Shown: positions 52,095 through 60,659, counted from the first letter of the stretch. The stretch: DNA of 64,000 bases from Fibrobacter succinogenes (GCF_902779965.1 NZ_CACZDK010000013.1:1-64000), one strand, 5' to 3'. Made by a program: numbers and translations. Notes: a model not told the origin generated them from the sequence alone.

Positions 52095-53192
52095 CTACAC
52101 ATTGAACAAGAAGTACATGATGTCGCCATCCTGCACGAGGTATTCCTTACCTTCCGTGCGGACAAGCCCTGCTTCCTTCGCTGCGTTCCAGCTGCCGTGC
52201 TTGAGGAAGTCGGCGTAGCTCAAAGTTTCTGCGCGGATGAAGCCGCGTTCGAAGTCCGTGTGGATAACGCCTGCGCACTGCGGGGCCTTGAAGCCTGCGT
52301 GGAATGTCCAGGCGCGGCATTCCTTTTCGCCTGCGGTAAAGAACGTGCGGAGACCGAGGATTTCGTAACCCTTGCGAACGACAGAGTCGAGGCCGGATTC
52401 GGTCATGCCGAGTTCCTTGAGGAAGTCAGCCTTGTCGGCCGGTTCCATGGCAGAGAGTTCTTCTTCGATCTTGCCGCTGATGACAATCACGTCGTGACCG
52501 TGCTTGGAGGCGTATTCTTTAAGCTGGTCCACGTAGGCGTTACCCGTGAGGATGTCGTCTTCCTTGACGTTTGCGCAGTAGAAGAGCGGCTTTGCGGTGA
52601 GGAGACCGAGGTCTTTCACGATGCCTTCCATTTCTTCGCTGTCGTGCATCACGGTGCGTGCGGCGTGGCCTTCTTCCATGCTCTTCTTCAAGAGTTCACA
52701 AGCGGCGAGGCGAGCCTTTGCTTCGGCGTTACCGGTACGTGCAGACTTGGCTTCGGTAGCAAGGCGCTTTTCGACAGTGTCCAAGTCCTTGAGGATAAGT
52801 TCCGTTTCGATCACTTCGACGTCGCGGATCGGATCGACAGAACCGTTCACGTGGATGATGTTTTCGTCGTCAAAGCAGCGCACCACTTCCATGATAGCTT
52901 CGCATTCGCGGATGTGGGTGAGGAACTGGTTTCCGAGACCTTCGCCCTTGGAAGCGCCCTTTACAAGACCTGCGATATCGACAAATTCTGTAACGGCCGG
53001 GACGATGGATTTCGGGTTATAGACTTTCACAAGTTCATCGAGACGAGCATCCGGGACGCTGACCATGCCGACGTTCGGGTCGATGGTGCAGAACGGATAG
53101 TTTGCGGATTCTGCGCCTGCGTTGGTGATTGCGTTAAAGATGGTGCTCTTGCCCACATTGGGGAGGCCTACGATGCCACATTTAAAACCCAT
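52095..53192 (-). CDS. ychF: ribosome-associated ATPase YchF
   Basis: 365 aa, normal length. Obg-family P-loop protein: GLPNVGKSTIFNAIT (G1), DIAGLVKGASKGEGLGNQFL (G3) and a NVKE motif in place of NKxD, consistent with ATP preference. A coiled-coil arm lies at about 135-200, and a C-terminal TGS domain (RAWTFHAGFKAPQCAGVIHTDFERGFIRAE). It binds ribosomes and affects translation and stress responses. Single gene, divergent from the MATE gene. Confidence 0.96.
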   Translation of the reverse strand: MGFKCGIVGLPNVGKSTIFNAITNAGAESANYPFCTIDPNVGMVSVPDARLDELVKVYNPKSIVPAVTEFVDIAGLVKGASKGEGLGNQFLTHIRECEAIMEVVRCFDDENIIHVNGSVDPIRDVEVIETELILKDLDTVEKRLATEAKSARTGNAEAKARLAACELLKKSMEEGHAARTVMHDSEEMEGIVKDLGLLTAKPLFYCANVKEDDILTGNAYVDQLKEYASKHGHDVIVISGKIEEELSAMEPADKADFLKELGMTESGLDSVVRKGYEILGLRTFFTAGEKECRAWTFHAGFKAPQCAGVIHTDFERGFIRAETLSYADFLKHGSWNAAKEAGLVRTEGKEYLVQDGDIMYFLFNV

Positions 53193-53316
53193 GATAATCT
53201 CCGATTTTTAGCGGTTCTTGCCGCCGTCTGTTTTTTGCGATGTAAAGTTAGAAAAAAGTAGCTCATCTGCAATTATCTGTGGGGCTGTAAAATCAAAATT
53301 CGTCGTGAGAATGGAG

Positions 53317-53404
53317 GCGTCGGCCAAGGATGGGGAGGGTGCAGGGAGGGGCCCGTGCGGCCTTCGCAACTCCGAGCTTGGGCCCCGCCCGCATGACGTT
53401 CTTT
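53317..53404. repeat. GC-rich structured repeat, short copy
   Basis: 53317-53368 is identical to 10432-10483 and 53374-53404 matches 10581-10611 with three changes. Here only 5 nt lie between the two blocks instead of 97. GGGAGGGGCCC (53344-53354) pairs with GGGCCCCGCCC (53380-53390). Located between divergent ychF and MATE genes; the remaining sequence of 53193-53498 shows no gene. Confidence 0.85.
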
Positions 53405-53498
53405 TTTGCGTTTAAAAAGGATTTTAGCCATTGATTCAAAAAATCCCTTGTGGCGGGCCACGTGAAAATCTAAATTTACGCCCGTTTTTAGGTGTTGT

Positions 53499-54848
53499 AT
53501 GGCAACGGATTCGTTAAAGACGAACATGGATATGTTGAACGGCCCTCTCGGGAGAAAAATCCTGAGGTTTGCCATTCCGTTGGCCGCGACTAGTATTTTG
53601 CAACAGCTGTTCAATGCCGCTGATGTTGCCGTGGTGGGGCAGTTCGCAGGCGACAAGGCGCTAGCCGCAGTCGGTGCGAATACGTTCGTCATCAATTTGC
53701 TCATCAATCTGTTCGTGGGCATTTCTGTCGGGGTGAACGTGGTGGTTGCCAATTCCATCGGGGAACGCAGTTACCGTTCGGTGACCCGCAGCGTACACAC
53801 GTCGGTGATGGTCTCGTTCTTTAGCGGAATTTTCCTTTCGTTTGTCGGCATCTTTTTTGCAAGGCCGATTCTTTCGGCGGTTTCGACACCTTCGGACATT
53901 TTGGACATGGCAGTGCGTTACCTGCAAATCTATTTTGCCGGAATGCCGTTTGTAATGCTGTTCAACTTTATCGCAGCGATTTTGCGCGGCAAAGGCGATA
54001 CGAAGCGTCCGCTTTATGTGCTGATGGTTGCAGGTGCTGTGAATGTCGTTTTGAACTTGATTCTCGTAGCGGGCTTTGGCCTTGGTGTGTCGGGCGTTGC
54101 GATTGCGACTGTTTTTGCCAATGCCATTAGCGGACTTACGTTGATCTATTTCTTGCTCCATGAAGTGGGACCGTTCAAGCTCGAATTTTGGAAGCTCCGC
54201 GTGACGCCGCTTTTCTTGAGCCGCATTATGCGCGTGGGTTTGCCGTCCGGGCTTCGCGGTGTTGTGTTCTCGTTTAGCAATGTGTGCTTGCAGTCGGCCA
54301 TAAACAGCTTGGGGTCTGCAACGGTGGCGGCTTCTGCTGCGGCCCTCAATTACGAATTCATTGTGTATTACTGGCTCAATTCGTTCTCGCAAGCTTGCGT
54401 GACTTTTGTGGGGCAGAACTACGGCGCGAAAAACATGCCCCGTTGCCGTAGCGCAGTCCGCTGGACGCTCTTGCTGGGCTGCGTCTCGACGATTGTCTTG
54501 AGCGCGCTTTGCTGCATTTTTGCCCATCCTTTGCTGTCCGTATTCACTTCTGATTCAGAGATTATTGAAATCGGTTCTATCCGCATGTACGTGGTGGTGG
54601 GGCTCTTGTTCATCAATGTCTTCTTGGATGTATTTTCGAGTGCGCTTTCGGGAATGGGGCGTTCGCTTGCTCCGGCGCTTACTTGTGTCGCTGGCGTGTG
54701 CGGAATTCGCATTCTTTGGGTATTCTTTGTGTTCCCGCAGTATAAATCGTTCGCTTCTCTCATGGTGATTTACCCAATTAGCTGGGTTGTGACCATATCA
54801 GTTCTTGTGGGGCTTTATTTCTACTACGTAAAGCACACAAAGTTCTAG
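53499..54848 (+). CDS. MATE family efflux transporter
   Basis: 449 aa with twelve predicted membrane helices in two six-helix halves. Opening PLGRKILRFAIPLAATSILQQLFNAADVAVVGQF is typical of the NorM/DinF superfamily, with VGQNYGAKNMPRCRSAV in the second half. Proton- or sodium-driven export of cationic compounds or lipid-linked substrates; the substrate cannot be told. It is preceded by the GC-rich repeat and has no clear Shine-Dalgarno. Confidence 0.92.
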   Translation: MATDSLKTNMDMLNGPLGRKILRFAIPLAATSILQQLFNAADVAVVGQFAGDKALAAVGANTFVINLLINLFVGISVGVNVVVANSIGERSYRSVTRSVHTSVMVSFFSGIFLSFVGIFFARPILSAVSTPSDILDMAVRYLQIYFAGMPFVMLFNFIAAILRGKGDTKRPLYVLMVAGAVNVVLNLILVAGFGLGVSGVAIATVFANAISGLTLIYFLLHEVGPFKLEFWKLRVTPLFLSRIMRVGLPSGLRGVVFSFSNVCLQSAINSLGSATVAASAAALNYEFIVYYWLNSFSQACVTFVGQNYGAKNMPRCRSAVRWTLLLGCVSTIVLSALCCIFAHPLLSVFTSDSEIIEIGSIRMYVVVGLLFINVFLDVFSSALSGMGRSLAPALTCVAGVCGIRILWVFFVFPQYKSFASLMVIYPISWVVTISVLVGLYFYYVKHTKF

Positions 54849-55046
54849 GCTCCTTAGAACTTGTTCCGCATGTGCAAAAACAGCTCAAATGCTGCTATTT
54901 TGCGAAAATTTAATTGTAAATGTTTGTTTTCGGACTTGCCCGTTTGGGCGGCATTGCCAATTATTTGACATTTTGTCAATGAACGGATTTGGTGCTTTGG
55001 GGTAAAAATCCCCAAATAAACATAATTTACGGGTATCCAATACACA

Positions 55047-55193
55047 GCCGATTTGGGATTGAATTCGATAGTATCAATTAGTGTTGGAGAATTGATGCTT
55101 TTGTATCGGGTGGAGACTCGGATCACTCTTCTTCATGATAATACTAAAGTGACCTTGGCCGAACAGAGTTTTCAATCCCAAACGGCCTTTTTT
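55047..55193 (+). ncRNA. candidate structured RNA with own terminator
   Basis: A long closing helix pairs GCCG-A-TTTGGGATTGAA (55047-55063) with TTCAATCCCAAA-CGGC (55171-55186), with a single bulged A. Inside are a 7-bp hairpin (ATCAATT 55073-55079 with AATTGAT 55090-55096), a 5-bp hairpin (CGGGT/ACTCG around loop GGAG, 55107-55120) and a pairing TCACT/AGTGA (55123-55152). Six T follow the closing helix at once, as in an intrinsic terminator. No convincing ORF spans it. It matches none of the common RNAs I can recall (6S, SRP, tmRNA, RNase P). An independent TTTGGGG/CCCCAAA hairpin lies upstream (54996-55016). Confidence 0.55.
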
Positions 55194-55215
55194 GCCCCCT
55201 TCGAGGGGGCTTTTT
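55194..55215 (+). terminator. second intrinsic terminator after the candidate RNA
   Basis: GCCCCC/GGGGGC with loop TTCGA followed by five T. It is in tandem with the hairpin of the candidate RNA and reads on the plus strand. Confidence 0.8.
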
Positions 55216-55235
55216 AATTGCCGTTTAAACTGCGT

Positions 55236-56777
55236 TTACAGCAAGTCGTCGAGGTTTATCCCGTACATCTTCACGTTGTCAATCCACACGTCGGAACCGT
55301 TGTAGACGAATATCGTGAAGCGCGTAATTTTGTTGCGGGTGACTTCCCAACCATGGTAGCTCTTGCCATCGGCGTTGGTGAAGTCTTTGGGAGTGACCGC
55401 TACGCGAGTCCATTCCTTATTTACGCTTCCTTTGTACGAAGTCTTGTAGTTCGTGTCGGATTCGACAATTGTTTCAAGCACAATTTCGAAGTCGCCATCA
55501 CCCTTGATCCAAACTTCTACAGAATCGAGCTTGCTCAAGTCGTGCTGGTGTTCTGCAATGCGGGTGCCGATAACAACGTAGCGTCCCAACTTGTTGGCCT
55601 GGTATTGCACGTGGAGCACGTTCTTCCCGAAAATGGAACTGTCGGCTTTTTCAATACCGTTTGTAGGTGTCTTGTCGAGATCGTTTTTGACCGTTGCGCT
55701 GTCGTGCGGCTGGATGTACCAATCGTACTTGTTTTTTAACGGTGCCGGAAGTGCGTTATATTTGGTGCCACTTTCGAAGTTTAATATAGTGACGCTGTTG
55801 AGCGCATTCACGAGGGAATCGCTGAGGCCTTTCCAGACGTTCACATCCTTGAGCTTTTCGGCATTCTTGTCGCCCCAGGTGAGCATCCACGGCCTTACGG
55901 TATCTGCGGCGTTTTCGACGCGGATGTTGAGCGTGGCGCTGTTGATGGTTGTATCCCAGCCGTCAATTTCGAACGGGAGGAGGTTCCCGCTGCCATCGTA
56001 AAGGCGGATGTCGCTTCCGTCCTTGGCTGCTTTCTTGAAATCGAAGTTGTCTTCGGTCAATCGCAACACCAGTACAGTCGGGAAACTGAGCGGGCGCATC
56101 CAATCCGAAATCAGTTCGGAAGGCATAAAGCGGATTGAGTTTTCGGGAATGACTTTGTTCGGATTCTCGATGAGTCCGAGGTCAATCGTATCGTTCGTTG
56201 TAACCGTTGCTGATGTCTGACCGATGGCGCCCATGTCTTGAGCGTCCCAAGCACTGACCGTGAGGTTTCCGCATGGCGCCTTACGGATGACGAACTGCCC
56301 CAGAGAATCGGTCTTGACAATTTCGTTGGTGCCTTGGATAGCAACCCAGGCGTAGTTGGCGGAGTCCGGCAAATCTACAAGACCCTTGACCGCTCCAACG
56401 GCTTCGAGTGAAGCGCTGTCGAGCGTGTACTCGTGGTTGAGATTGTTCAGCGTGTACTGCAAGACGATGGAGGAATCGCCCTTGGTAAAGTTGATGATGT
56501 ACGAACCGTTCTGGTGTTTGTCGATGTGGACCCAACCGTTGGTATCTGTTGTGCCTTGGTAAGTGTAATTGACAGAATTCGTTTCGGTGGTGTCGGCGAC
56601 GTACCAAGAGGGGAGCACCTGGTAGCGCACGTTTGCGGCTGGCGTCCCTTCGTTAAAAATTCGAATGGCGATGGCGTTTTCGATTTCCGTCGTATTCCCG
56701 GCAGAGTCGTTGCCTAATCCGCAGGCAGCGAGAATTCCAAAGGGAACCAAATAAAGAAGCTTGTTAAAATTTTTCAT
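55236..56777 (-). CDS. surface lipoprotein with DUF2341 and CBM-like domains, paired with TIGR02147 gene
   Basis: 513 aa. Lipobox GILAAC after a signal peptide (MKNFNKLLYLVPF). A beta-sandwich region with repeated Gly/Asp turns (about 30-200) is followed by a DUF2341-type domain (FPTVLVLRLTEDNFDFKKAAKDGSDIRLYDGSGNLLPFEID, about 230-310), then a C-terminal carbohydrate-binding-like jelly roll (LDSVEVWIKGDGDFEIVLE ... FTIFVYNGSDVWIDNVKMYG). Probably binds glycans at the cell surface. The start lies 1 nt after the stop of the TIGR02147 gene, so the two are one operon. Confidence 0.82.
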   Translation of the reverse strand: MKNFNKLLYLVPFGILAACGLGNDSAGNTTEIENAIAIRIFNEGTPAANVRYQVLPSWYVADTTETNSVNYTYQGTTDTNGWVHIDKHQNGSYIINFTKGDSSIVLQYTLNNLNHEYTLDSASLEAVGAVKGLVDLPDSANYAWVAIQGTNEIVKTDSLGQFVIRKAPCGNLTVSAWDAQDMGAIGQTSATVTTNDTIDLGLIENPNKVIPENSIRFMPSELISDWMRPLSFPTVLVLRLTEDNFDFKKAAKDGSDIRLYDGSGNLLPFEIDGWDTTINSATLNIRVENAADTVRPWMLTWGDKNAEKLKDVNVWKGLSDSLVNALNSVTILNFESGTKYNALPAPLKNKYDWYIQPHDSATVKNDLDKTPTNGIEKADSSIFGKNVLHVQYQANKLGRYVVIGTRIAEHQHDLSKLDSVEVWIKGDGDFEIVLETIVESDTNYKTSYKGSVNKEWTRVAVTPKDFTNADGKSYHGWEVTRNKITRFTIFVYNGSDVWIDNVKMYGINLDDLL

Positions 56778-56778
56778 T

Positions 56779-57609
56779 TTATTTTTCCTTCTTTTTATTG
56801 AGTGCGACGGGGAATAAGGCGAGGTTCAACTGCATTACACGATCGGGTACGATGCACTTATCGACTCGAATCTGGATTTCTTTACGGAATTCCTTGAGCA
56901 TCTTTTTGAGGTCTTCGAAACCTTTAGCGTCGACGGCCATGGTGATTGTCGAAATGTCTCGGTTTTCTGGCGGAATTTCGTTCAAAGAACGGATGCCAAA
57001 CTGCATGACCTTCGAATGGAAACTGCGGATTGCTTCGGCCTTTTCGGCGCCTTGAACCGTGATGTGCGGGTCGGCGAGGCGGACTTTGCTGTTATTGTTG
57101 ATGGGCTGGATAAAGCCGAGCGATTTTAGAATTTCGATGCTCTCTTGCGCTTGTTCTTCGGTGATGGGCGGAATGACGCTGTTGGCGATTTCCGGAATGT
57201 CCACATTGCCGTGTTTCACTTCGATGAGCGCTCTCACGACAATGGTCCACCAGGCGCTAAGATACTTGAGTTCGTTATCTTTGAGTAGATGACGCTTGAC
57301 ATCGCGCAACTGGAACGCCTTTTGCAGAATTTCCGCTTTTGTTTTTTCGGATTTCGTGCGCGAGGCGACGATTAGTAAATCGAAATAAGCGGCCCCGCGA
57401 CCATCGAGCCCGAGCATTTTTTTTGCGGCGGGAACTGCATGGACGGGAAGATTTCGCTTTTTTTGAACTATATAATAAGCGTGACTTGAATCCAAGCCAA
57501 GCGTCTTGCCGAGAGTGCTAAAGGAATACAAGGAGTTGTGCTTTTTGTGCTCCAAGTAGTAATCCTTGATCATATCTCGGTAATCATCGTAATCAAAGAT
57601 TTCTGCCAT
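56779..57609 (-). CDS. TIGR02147 family protein, putative regulator
   Basis: 276 aa from ATG 57609 (the frame is open to a TTG two codons earlier). It opens IFDYDDYRDMIKDYYLEHK, with an HTH-like segment (STLGKTLGLDSSHAYYIVQKKR), GRGAAYFDLLIVASR, and a C-terminal winged-helix-like part (QAQESIEILKSLGFIQPI). Diverged from the copy at 10732 but the same architecture and the same position just before a surface lipoprotein gene. On the minus strand TATATT at 57631-57626 is a candidate -10; no CTCAAA sites are found here. Confidence 0.8.
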   Translation of the reverse strand: MAEIFDYDDYRDMIKDYYLEHKKHNSLYSFSTLGKTLGLDSSHAYYIVQKKRNLPVHAVPAAKKMLGLDGRGAAYFDLLIVASRTKSEKTKAEILQKAFQLRDVKRHLLKDNELKYLSAWWTIVVRALIEVKHGNVDIPEIANSVIPPITEEQAQESIEILKSLGFIQPINNNSKVRLADPHITVQGAEKAEAIRSFHSKVMQFGIRSLNEIPPENRDISTITMAVDAKGFEDLKKMLKEFRKEIQIRVDKCIVPDRVMQLNLALFPVALNKKKEK

Positions 57610-57741
57610 AACCAAACCTAAACTAAATATACTTTAAAATTTGTTGGAGGGAGGCGTGTGAGTAATTAGTAAGCAGTGGTTTCGTGGGCTGATGGGCGAA
57701 ATTTACTAGAATTGTAAAGTCAAATAAACGGAAGTTGCATT

Positions 57742-58728
57742 GTGAAAAAATTTTTGTTATTACTTAGCCTTATTTTAGTAGCTGTGCTTTTTGTATCGTA
57801 TTCAAAGAAAAAAGCGGAATTCGAAAAGTACGAAGCCATGATTGCAGAAACTAATGCTTGCCTTGCTGCAGGCGATTGGAAATGTGCCGAGGAAAATGTT
57901 CGCGAACTTTTGAAGTCAGAACCGAACGATACAAATTTGCAGTTGCATATGGCAGGCATTCTTTTTGAGCAGGAACGTTATCAGGAATGTATTCGCTATA
58001 TTGAAACTTTGAATTTTAAACATAAGGATTTAGATTACCTTGTTGAAAAGTCAAATCTTTTGGAACAGGAAATGGCGCAACTGGGCGTTGAAAAGTCCAT
58101 GCATTTCCGTTTGGAATTCGATGGCGGCCCCTCCAAGAAAGATGTGATGGAAGCGCTTGCCGTTTTGGAAGTCGCCTACGATTCAATTAGTAATTTGTTC
58201 GACTTTATGCCCGAAAATAAAATGTGCTTGGTGCTGTATCAGGATAAGGAATATCAAGGTGTGGGCCCGCGCCCTGATTGGGTGGCTGCCGTGTTCGATG
58301 GAAAGTTGCGTGTGCCCGTGAACTTGATGGCGTATCGTGAAGTTTATCGCCCGGTGCTGTTTCATGAATTAACTCACGCGTTTGTGCGTTCTATGACGCA
58401 GGCAAAGGTCCCGCTTTGGATGAACGAGGGAATTGCTCAAGTCATAGATGCTTCGCATAATAACGAAGAACGCCCGGCGGGATCATACCCAAGTATTGAA
58501 TCGCTCACGGAATCGTTTGTAGATGAATCGAATACGGAAAAAGCGACGAAATTTTATTGGTTTTCTAGGCGAATGGTCGAGGAACTTTTGTGGCGCGATG
58601 GCGGCGGCCCGGAGGCTTTCCGCAATTTTGCAAAATGCTTGCAGGACTTGCGCAAACTTGGGACGGATGGCGCATTGCAAAAGTATTACGGAACAAACGC
58701 TAAAGATTTGTTGGAATCGATTCGGTGA
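57742..58728 (+). CDS. membrane-anchored zinc metallopeptidase (gluzincin) with TPR
   Basis: 328 aa from GTG 57742 with GGAAG upstream. One N-terminal membrane helix (KFLLLLSLILVAVLFV), a TPR region (about 30-100, DWKCAEENVRELLKSEPND), then a gluzincin (peptidase MA-like) domain. This has HELTHAF as the zinc-binding HExxH and a downstream PLWMNEGIAQ whose Glu is the third ligand. It should cut proteins outside the cytoplasmic membrane. The stop overlaps the region of the asparaginase start, so the two may be co-transcribed. Confidence 0.82.
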   Translation: MKKFLLLLSLILVAVLFVSYSKKKAEFEKYEAMIAETNACLAAGDWKCAEENVRELLKSEPNDTNLQLHMAGILFEQERYQECIRYIETLNFKHKDLDYLVEKSNLLEQEMAQLGVEKSMHFRLEFDGGPSKKDVMEALAVLEVAYDSISNLFDFMPENKMCLVLYQDKEYQGVGPRPDWVAAVFDGKLRVPVNLMAYREVYRPVLFHELTHAFVRSMTQAKVPLWMNEGIAQVIDASHNNEERPAGSYPSIESLTESFVDESNTEKATKFYWFSRRMVEELLWRDGGGPEAFRNFAKCLQDLRKLGTDGALQKYYGTNAKDLLESIR

Positions 58729-58760
58729 GAATCGTGTTGGATTGTACGATGGTGGCGGCA

Positions 58761-59765
58761 ATGAAAAACATTGTGATTTTGGCGACTGGCGGAACGATTG
58801 CTGGCGCAGGCGAACAAGGTAAAGATATCGGCTATAAGTCGGGCTCTATCAAAGCGCAAACGTTGATTGATGCGGTCCCTGAATTGAAAAATGTGGCAAA
58901 CATTTGCGTGGAGCAGTTTTGCAATATCAATTCGGACGATGTTACTTCTGAAATTTGGATTGCTTTGGCGAAGCGGATTCAGGAACTTTCGCAACGCGAG
59001 GATGTGGACGGTTTCGTGATTATGCACGGAACCGATACGATGGAAGAAACCGCATTTTTCTTGAGCTTGACGCTAGGTGCGGGGGCGAATTGTAAAGAAC
59101 AAATTGCCGCACAAAATGCTGCGAAACCGGTGGTTCTGACAGGCTCGATGCGCCCCGCAACTGCTGCAGAACCCGATGGCCCCGCGAATCTCCTCTTTGC
59201 CGTAAAAAGCGCGGTAGCCCTGTCATGCCAGAATCCTGTCATCCTGGAGCCAAAGGCGATAGGATCCAGTGCTGTTTACGTAGCCTTCGCAGGCAAACTC
59301 ATGGACGCCCGCACTGTGCAAAAAATCCATGCGAACGATTTGGACGCATTCTCGTCATTCTCGACCGAAGGGAGGGAGTCCATTATTTCTCGTTTCGACG
59401 TTTCCTCTTTGCGTTCCCTCCCGCGCGTCTCCGTCCTTTACTTTAACGCCGATGCTGATGCCGACCTTTTGCACTTTGCCGCAGAACGCTCGGCTGGGCT
59501 TGTGATTGCTGGTGCTGGCGCTGGAGAATTTTCGCTGTCATGGGCTGCAGTCATTGCAGAAATCGTCGCGCAAAAGAAAATCCCGGTGGTCATTTCTACG
59601 AGAATCAATCGCGGTTGCATTGTGCCGGAGCAACTCCTTGTTTCCGGAACGATTGCTGCTTATGATTTGCCACCCGCAAAAGCGGCGGTGCTATTGCGGC
59701 TTGCTTTAACTGTAACGAATGATTCCGCGACAATACAGGAATTCTTTCGAAATAGCGTCGGGTGA
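58761..59765 (+). CDS. L-asparaginase with repeat insertions
   Basis: 334 aa from ATG 58761, where the family similarity begins (KNIVILATGGTIAG); a GTG at 58725 overlapping the previous stop is an alternative. It hydrolyses asparagine to aspartate and ammonia. Catalytic motifs are intact: TGGTIAG with the first Thr, and MHGTDTMEETAFFLS with the second Thr-Asp pair; GSMRPATAAEPDGPANLL follows. Residues 160-170 (VILEPKAIGSS) and a loop near 198-210 are encoded by copies of dispersed palindromic repeats. Relative to the family the first adds roughly a dozen residues between the NLL helix and the conserved A-R-T region. No signal peptide, so probably cytoplasmic. Confidence 0.85.
   Translation: MKNIVILATGGTIAGAGEQGKDIGYKSGSIKAQTLIDAVPELKNVANICVEQFCNINSDDVTSEIWIALAKRIQELSQREDVDGFVIMHGTDTMEETAFFLSLTLGAGANCKEQIAAQNAAKPVVLTGSMRPATAAEPDGPANLLFAVKSAVALSCQNPVILEPKAIGSSAVYVAFAGKLMDARTVQKIHANDLDAFSSFSTEGRESIISRFDVSSLRSLPRVSVLYFNADADADLLHFAAERSAGLVIAGAGAGEFSLSWAAVIAEIVAQKKIPVVISTRINRGCIVPEQLLVSGTIAAYDLPPAKAAVLLRLALTVTNDSATIQEFFRNSVG
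59222..59390. repeat. palindromic repeats inside the asparaginase gene
   Basis: 59238-59270 is GTCATCCTGGAG, seven bases, then CGATAGGATCCAGT. The inverted intergenic copy at 19735-19775 has the same two ends. It is preceded by a partial copy GTCATGCCAGAATCC (59222-59236). 59354-59390 is GTCATTCTCGACCG...GAGTCCATTATTTCTCG, matching 7153-7192 in the DUF2953-like gene. Confidence 0.8.
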
Positions 59766-59771
59766 ATGCTG

Positions 59772-59856
59772 AACCTCTCTTTATTCGAATAAATTGAAAG
59801 TACTTGATTTATTTAATTGTTTTCTATTCTAATAGAGGTTATATTTATGAATAAAG
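59772..59856. promoter_or_regulatory. crossing inverted repeats before the Cys-rich operon
   Basis: AACCTCT (59772-59778) is complementary to AGAGGTT (59834-59840) and the adjoining CTTTATTC (59779-59786) to GAATAAAG (59849-59856). Because the pairs cross, they would form alternative structures or a pseudoknot. TTATATTT lies between the two right-hand arms and may be a -10. Confidence 0.35.
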
Positions 59857-59870
59857 GATAGGGAATAGAG

Positions 59871-60659
59871 ATGAAATTCGGTGACCATATAGGGAGAATA
59901 TTTTTGCTGGTGGGTGTGCTGTCCGGTGTAATTTATGCCGGTGTAATAAAAATACCCATGGGTGCCGAGGATATTTTTCCGTGCTATAAGGCAGATGGCC
60001 GTACCTGCAAAGTCGTCAATTATGCCAGTTCGTCTGACATGCCGATGGATGGTGAACTAGCCTTTGTTGGAAACAAGATGGATTGCCTGTATGCTGATGG
60101 CAGGGCGTATATTATCGCGCGGAGCAATGCGCCTGAACAGATTCACGATTCCGTATTTTGGGGGACAACTTCGCGTTGTTATGACGATAACTGGAATTGT
60201 GGGAATCTTGGCGATAGCGTCGAGATTCCGCGATATACAAAAAAATCTGGACTCTATTTCCATTCCTGCAAGAATTCGGTCGCGACGGCCAAGGGGTGTA
60301 AACCTGTTGAAAATGGCTTGGAAATTCTTGTGACGGATGAAATGAAAATGGTGCCGATGACGCGTGCGGCGCTCTTCTATTATTTTAAAGCCCGCCAAAA
60401 GAAGAACTTCAATTCCTTGATGGAATGGCTCCTGAAAAATGATAAGATGGACGGTTTCTTCCAGACGTTGCCGTGGGGACTCAAAGAAGAAGATTTAATT
60501 CGTGCGGGCAATCTCGCGGTTCCCGGTGTGACAGAATTGAATTTCTATTTACGCGACAAGAAAGTAGAAAGCAAAAGTTATCAGAAGGGGAACATCAAGT
60601 CGTTTGGCGAGTTGATGAATTCCTGCAAGGAGTGGGGTAAATCTCATGAAACTCCGTAA
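59871..60659 (+). CDS. Cys-rich secreted protein, module B only
   Basis: 262 aa. Signal peptide (IFLLVGVLSGVIYA) then a domain with about nine Cys: DIFPCYKADGRTCKV, NKMDCLYADGRAYIIARSNAPEQ, SRCYDD, YFHSC, AKGCKPVENGLEILV, and a C-terminal LMNSCKEWGK. The same domain forms the C-terminal half of the third gene (61827). No family recognised. First of three overlapping genes, so the proteins are probably made together and exported. Confidence 0.7.
   Translation: MKFGDHIGRIFLLVGVLSGVIYAGVIKIPMGAEDIFPCYKADGRTCKVVNYASSSDMPMDGELAFVGNKMDCLYADGRAYIIARSNAPEQIHDSVFWGTTSRCYDDNWNCGNLGDSVEIPRYTKKSGLYFHSCKNSVATAKGCKPVENGLEILVTDEMKMVPMTRAALFYYFKARQKKNFNSLMEWLLKNDKMDGFFQTLPWGLKEEDLIRAGNLAVPGVTELNFYLRDKKVESKSYQKGNIKSFGELMNSCKEWGKSHETP

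Noticed and set aside
52197-53261. 354-codon plus-strand open frame over ychF
   Set aside because: Antisense to conserved YchF motifs; composition typical of a shadow frame.
55047-55193. 6S RNA, SRP RNA, tmRNA or RNase P RNA
   Set aside because: No GGAAG-type SRP loop, no tmRNA tag frame, too short for RNase P and no central bubble as in 6S; kept as an unclassified candidate.
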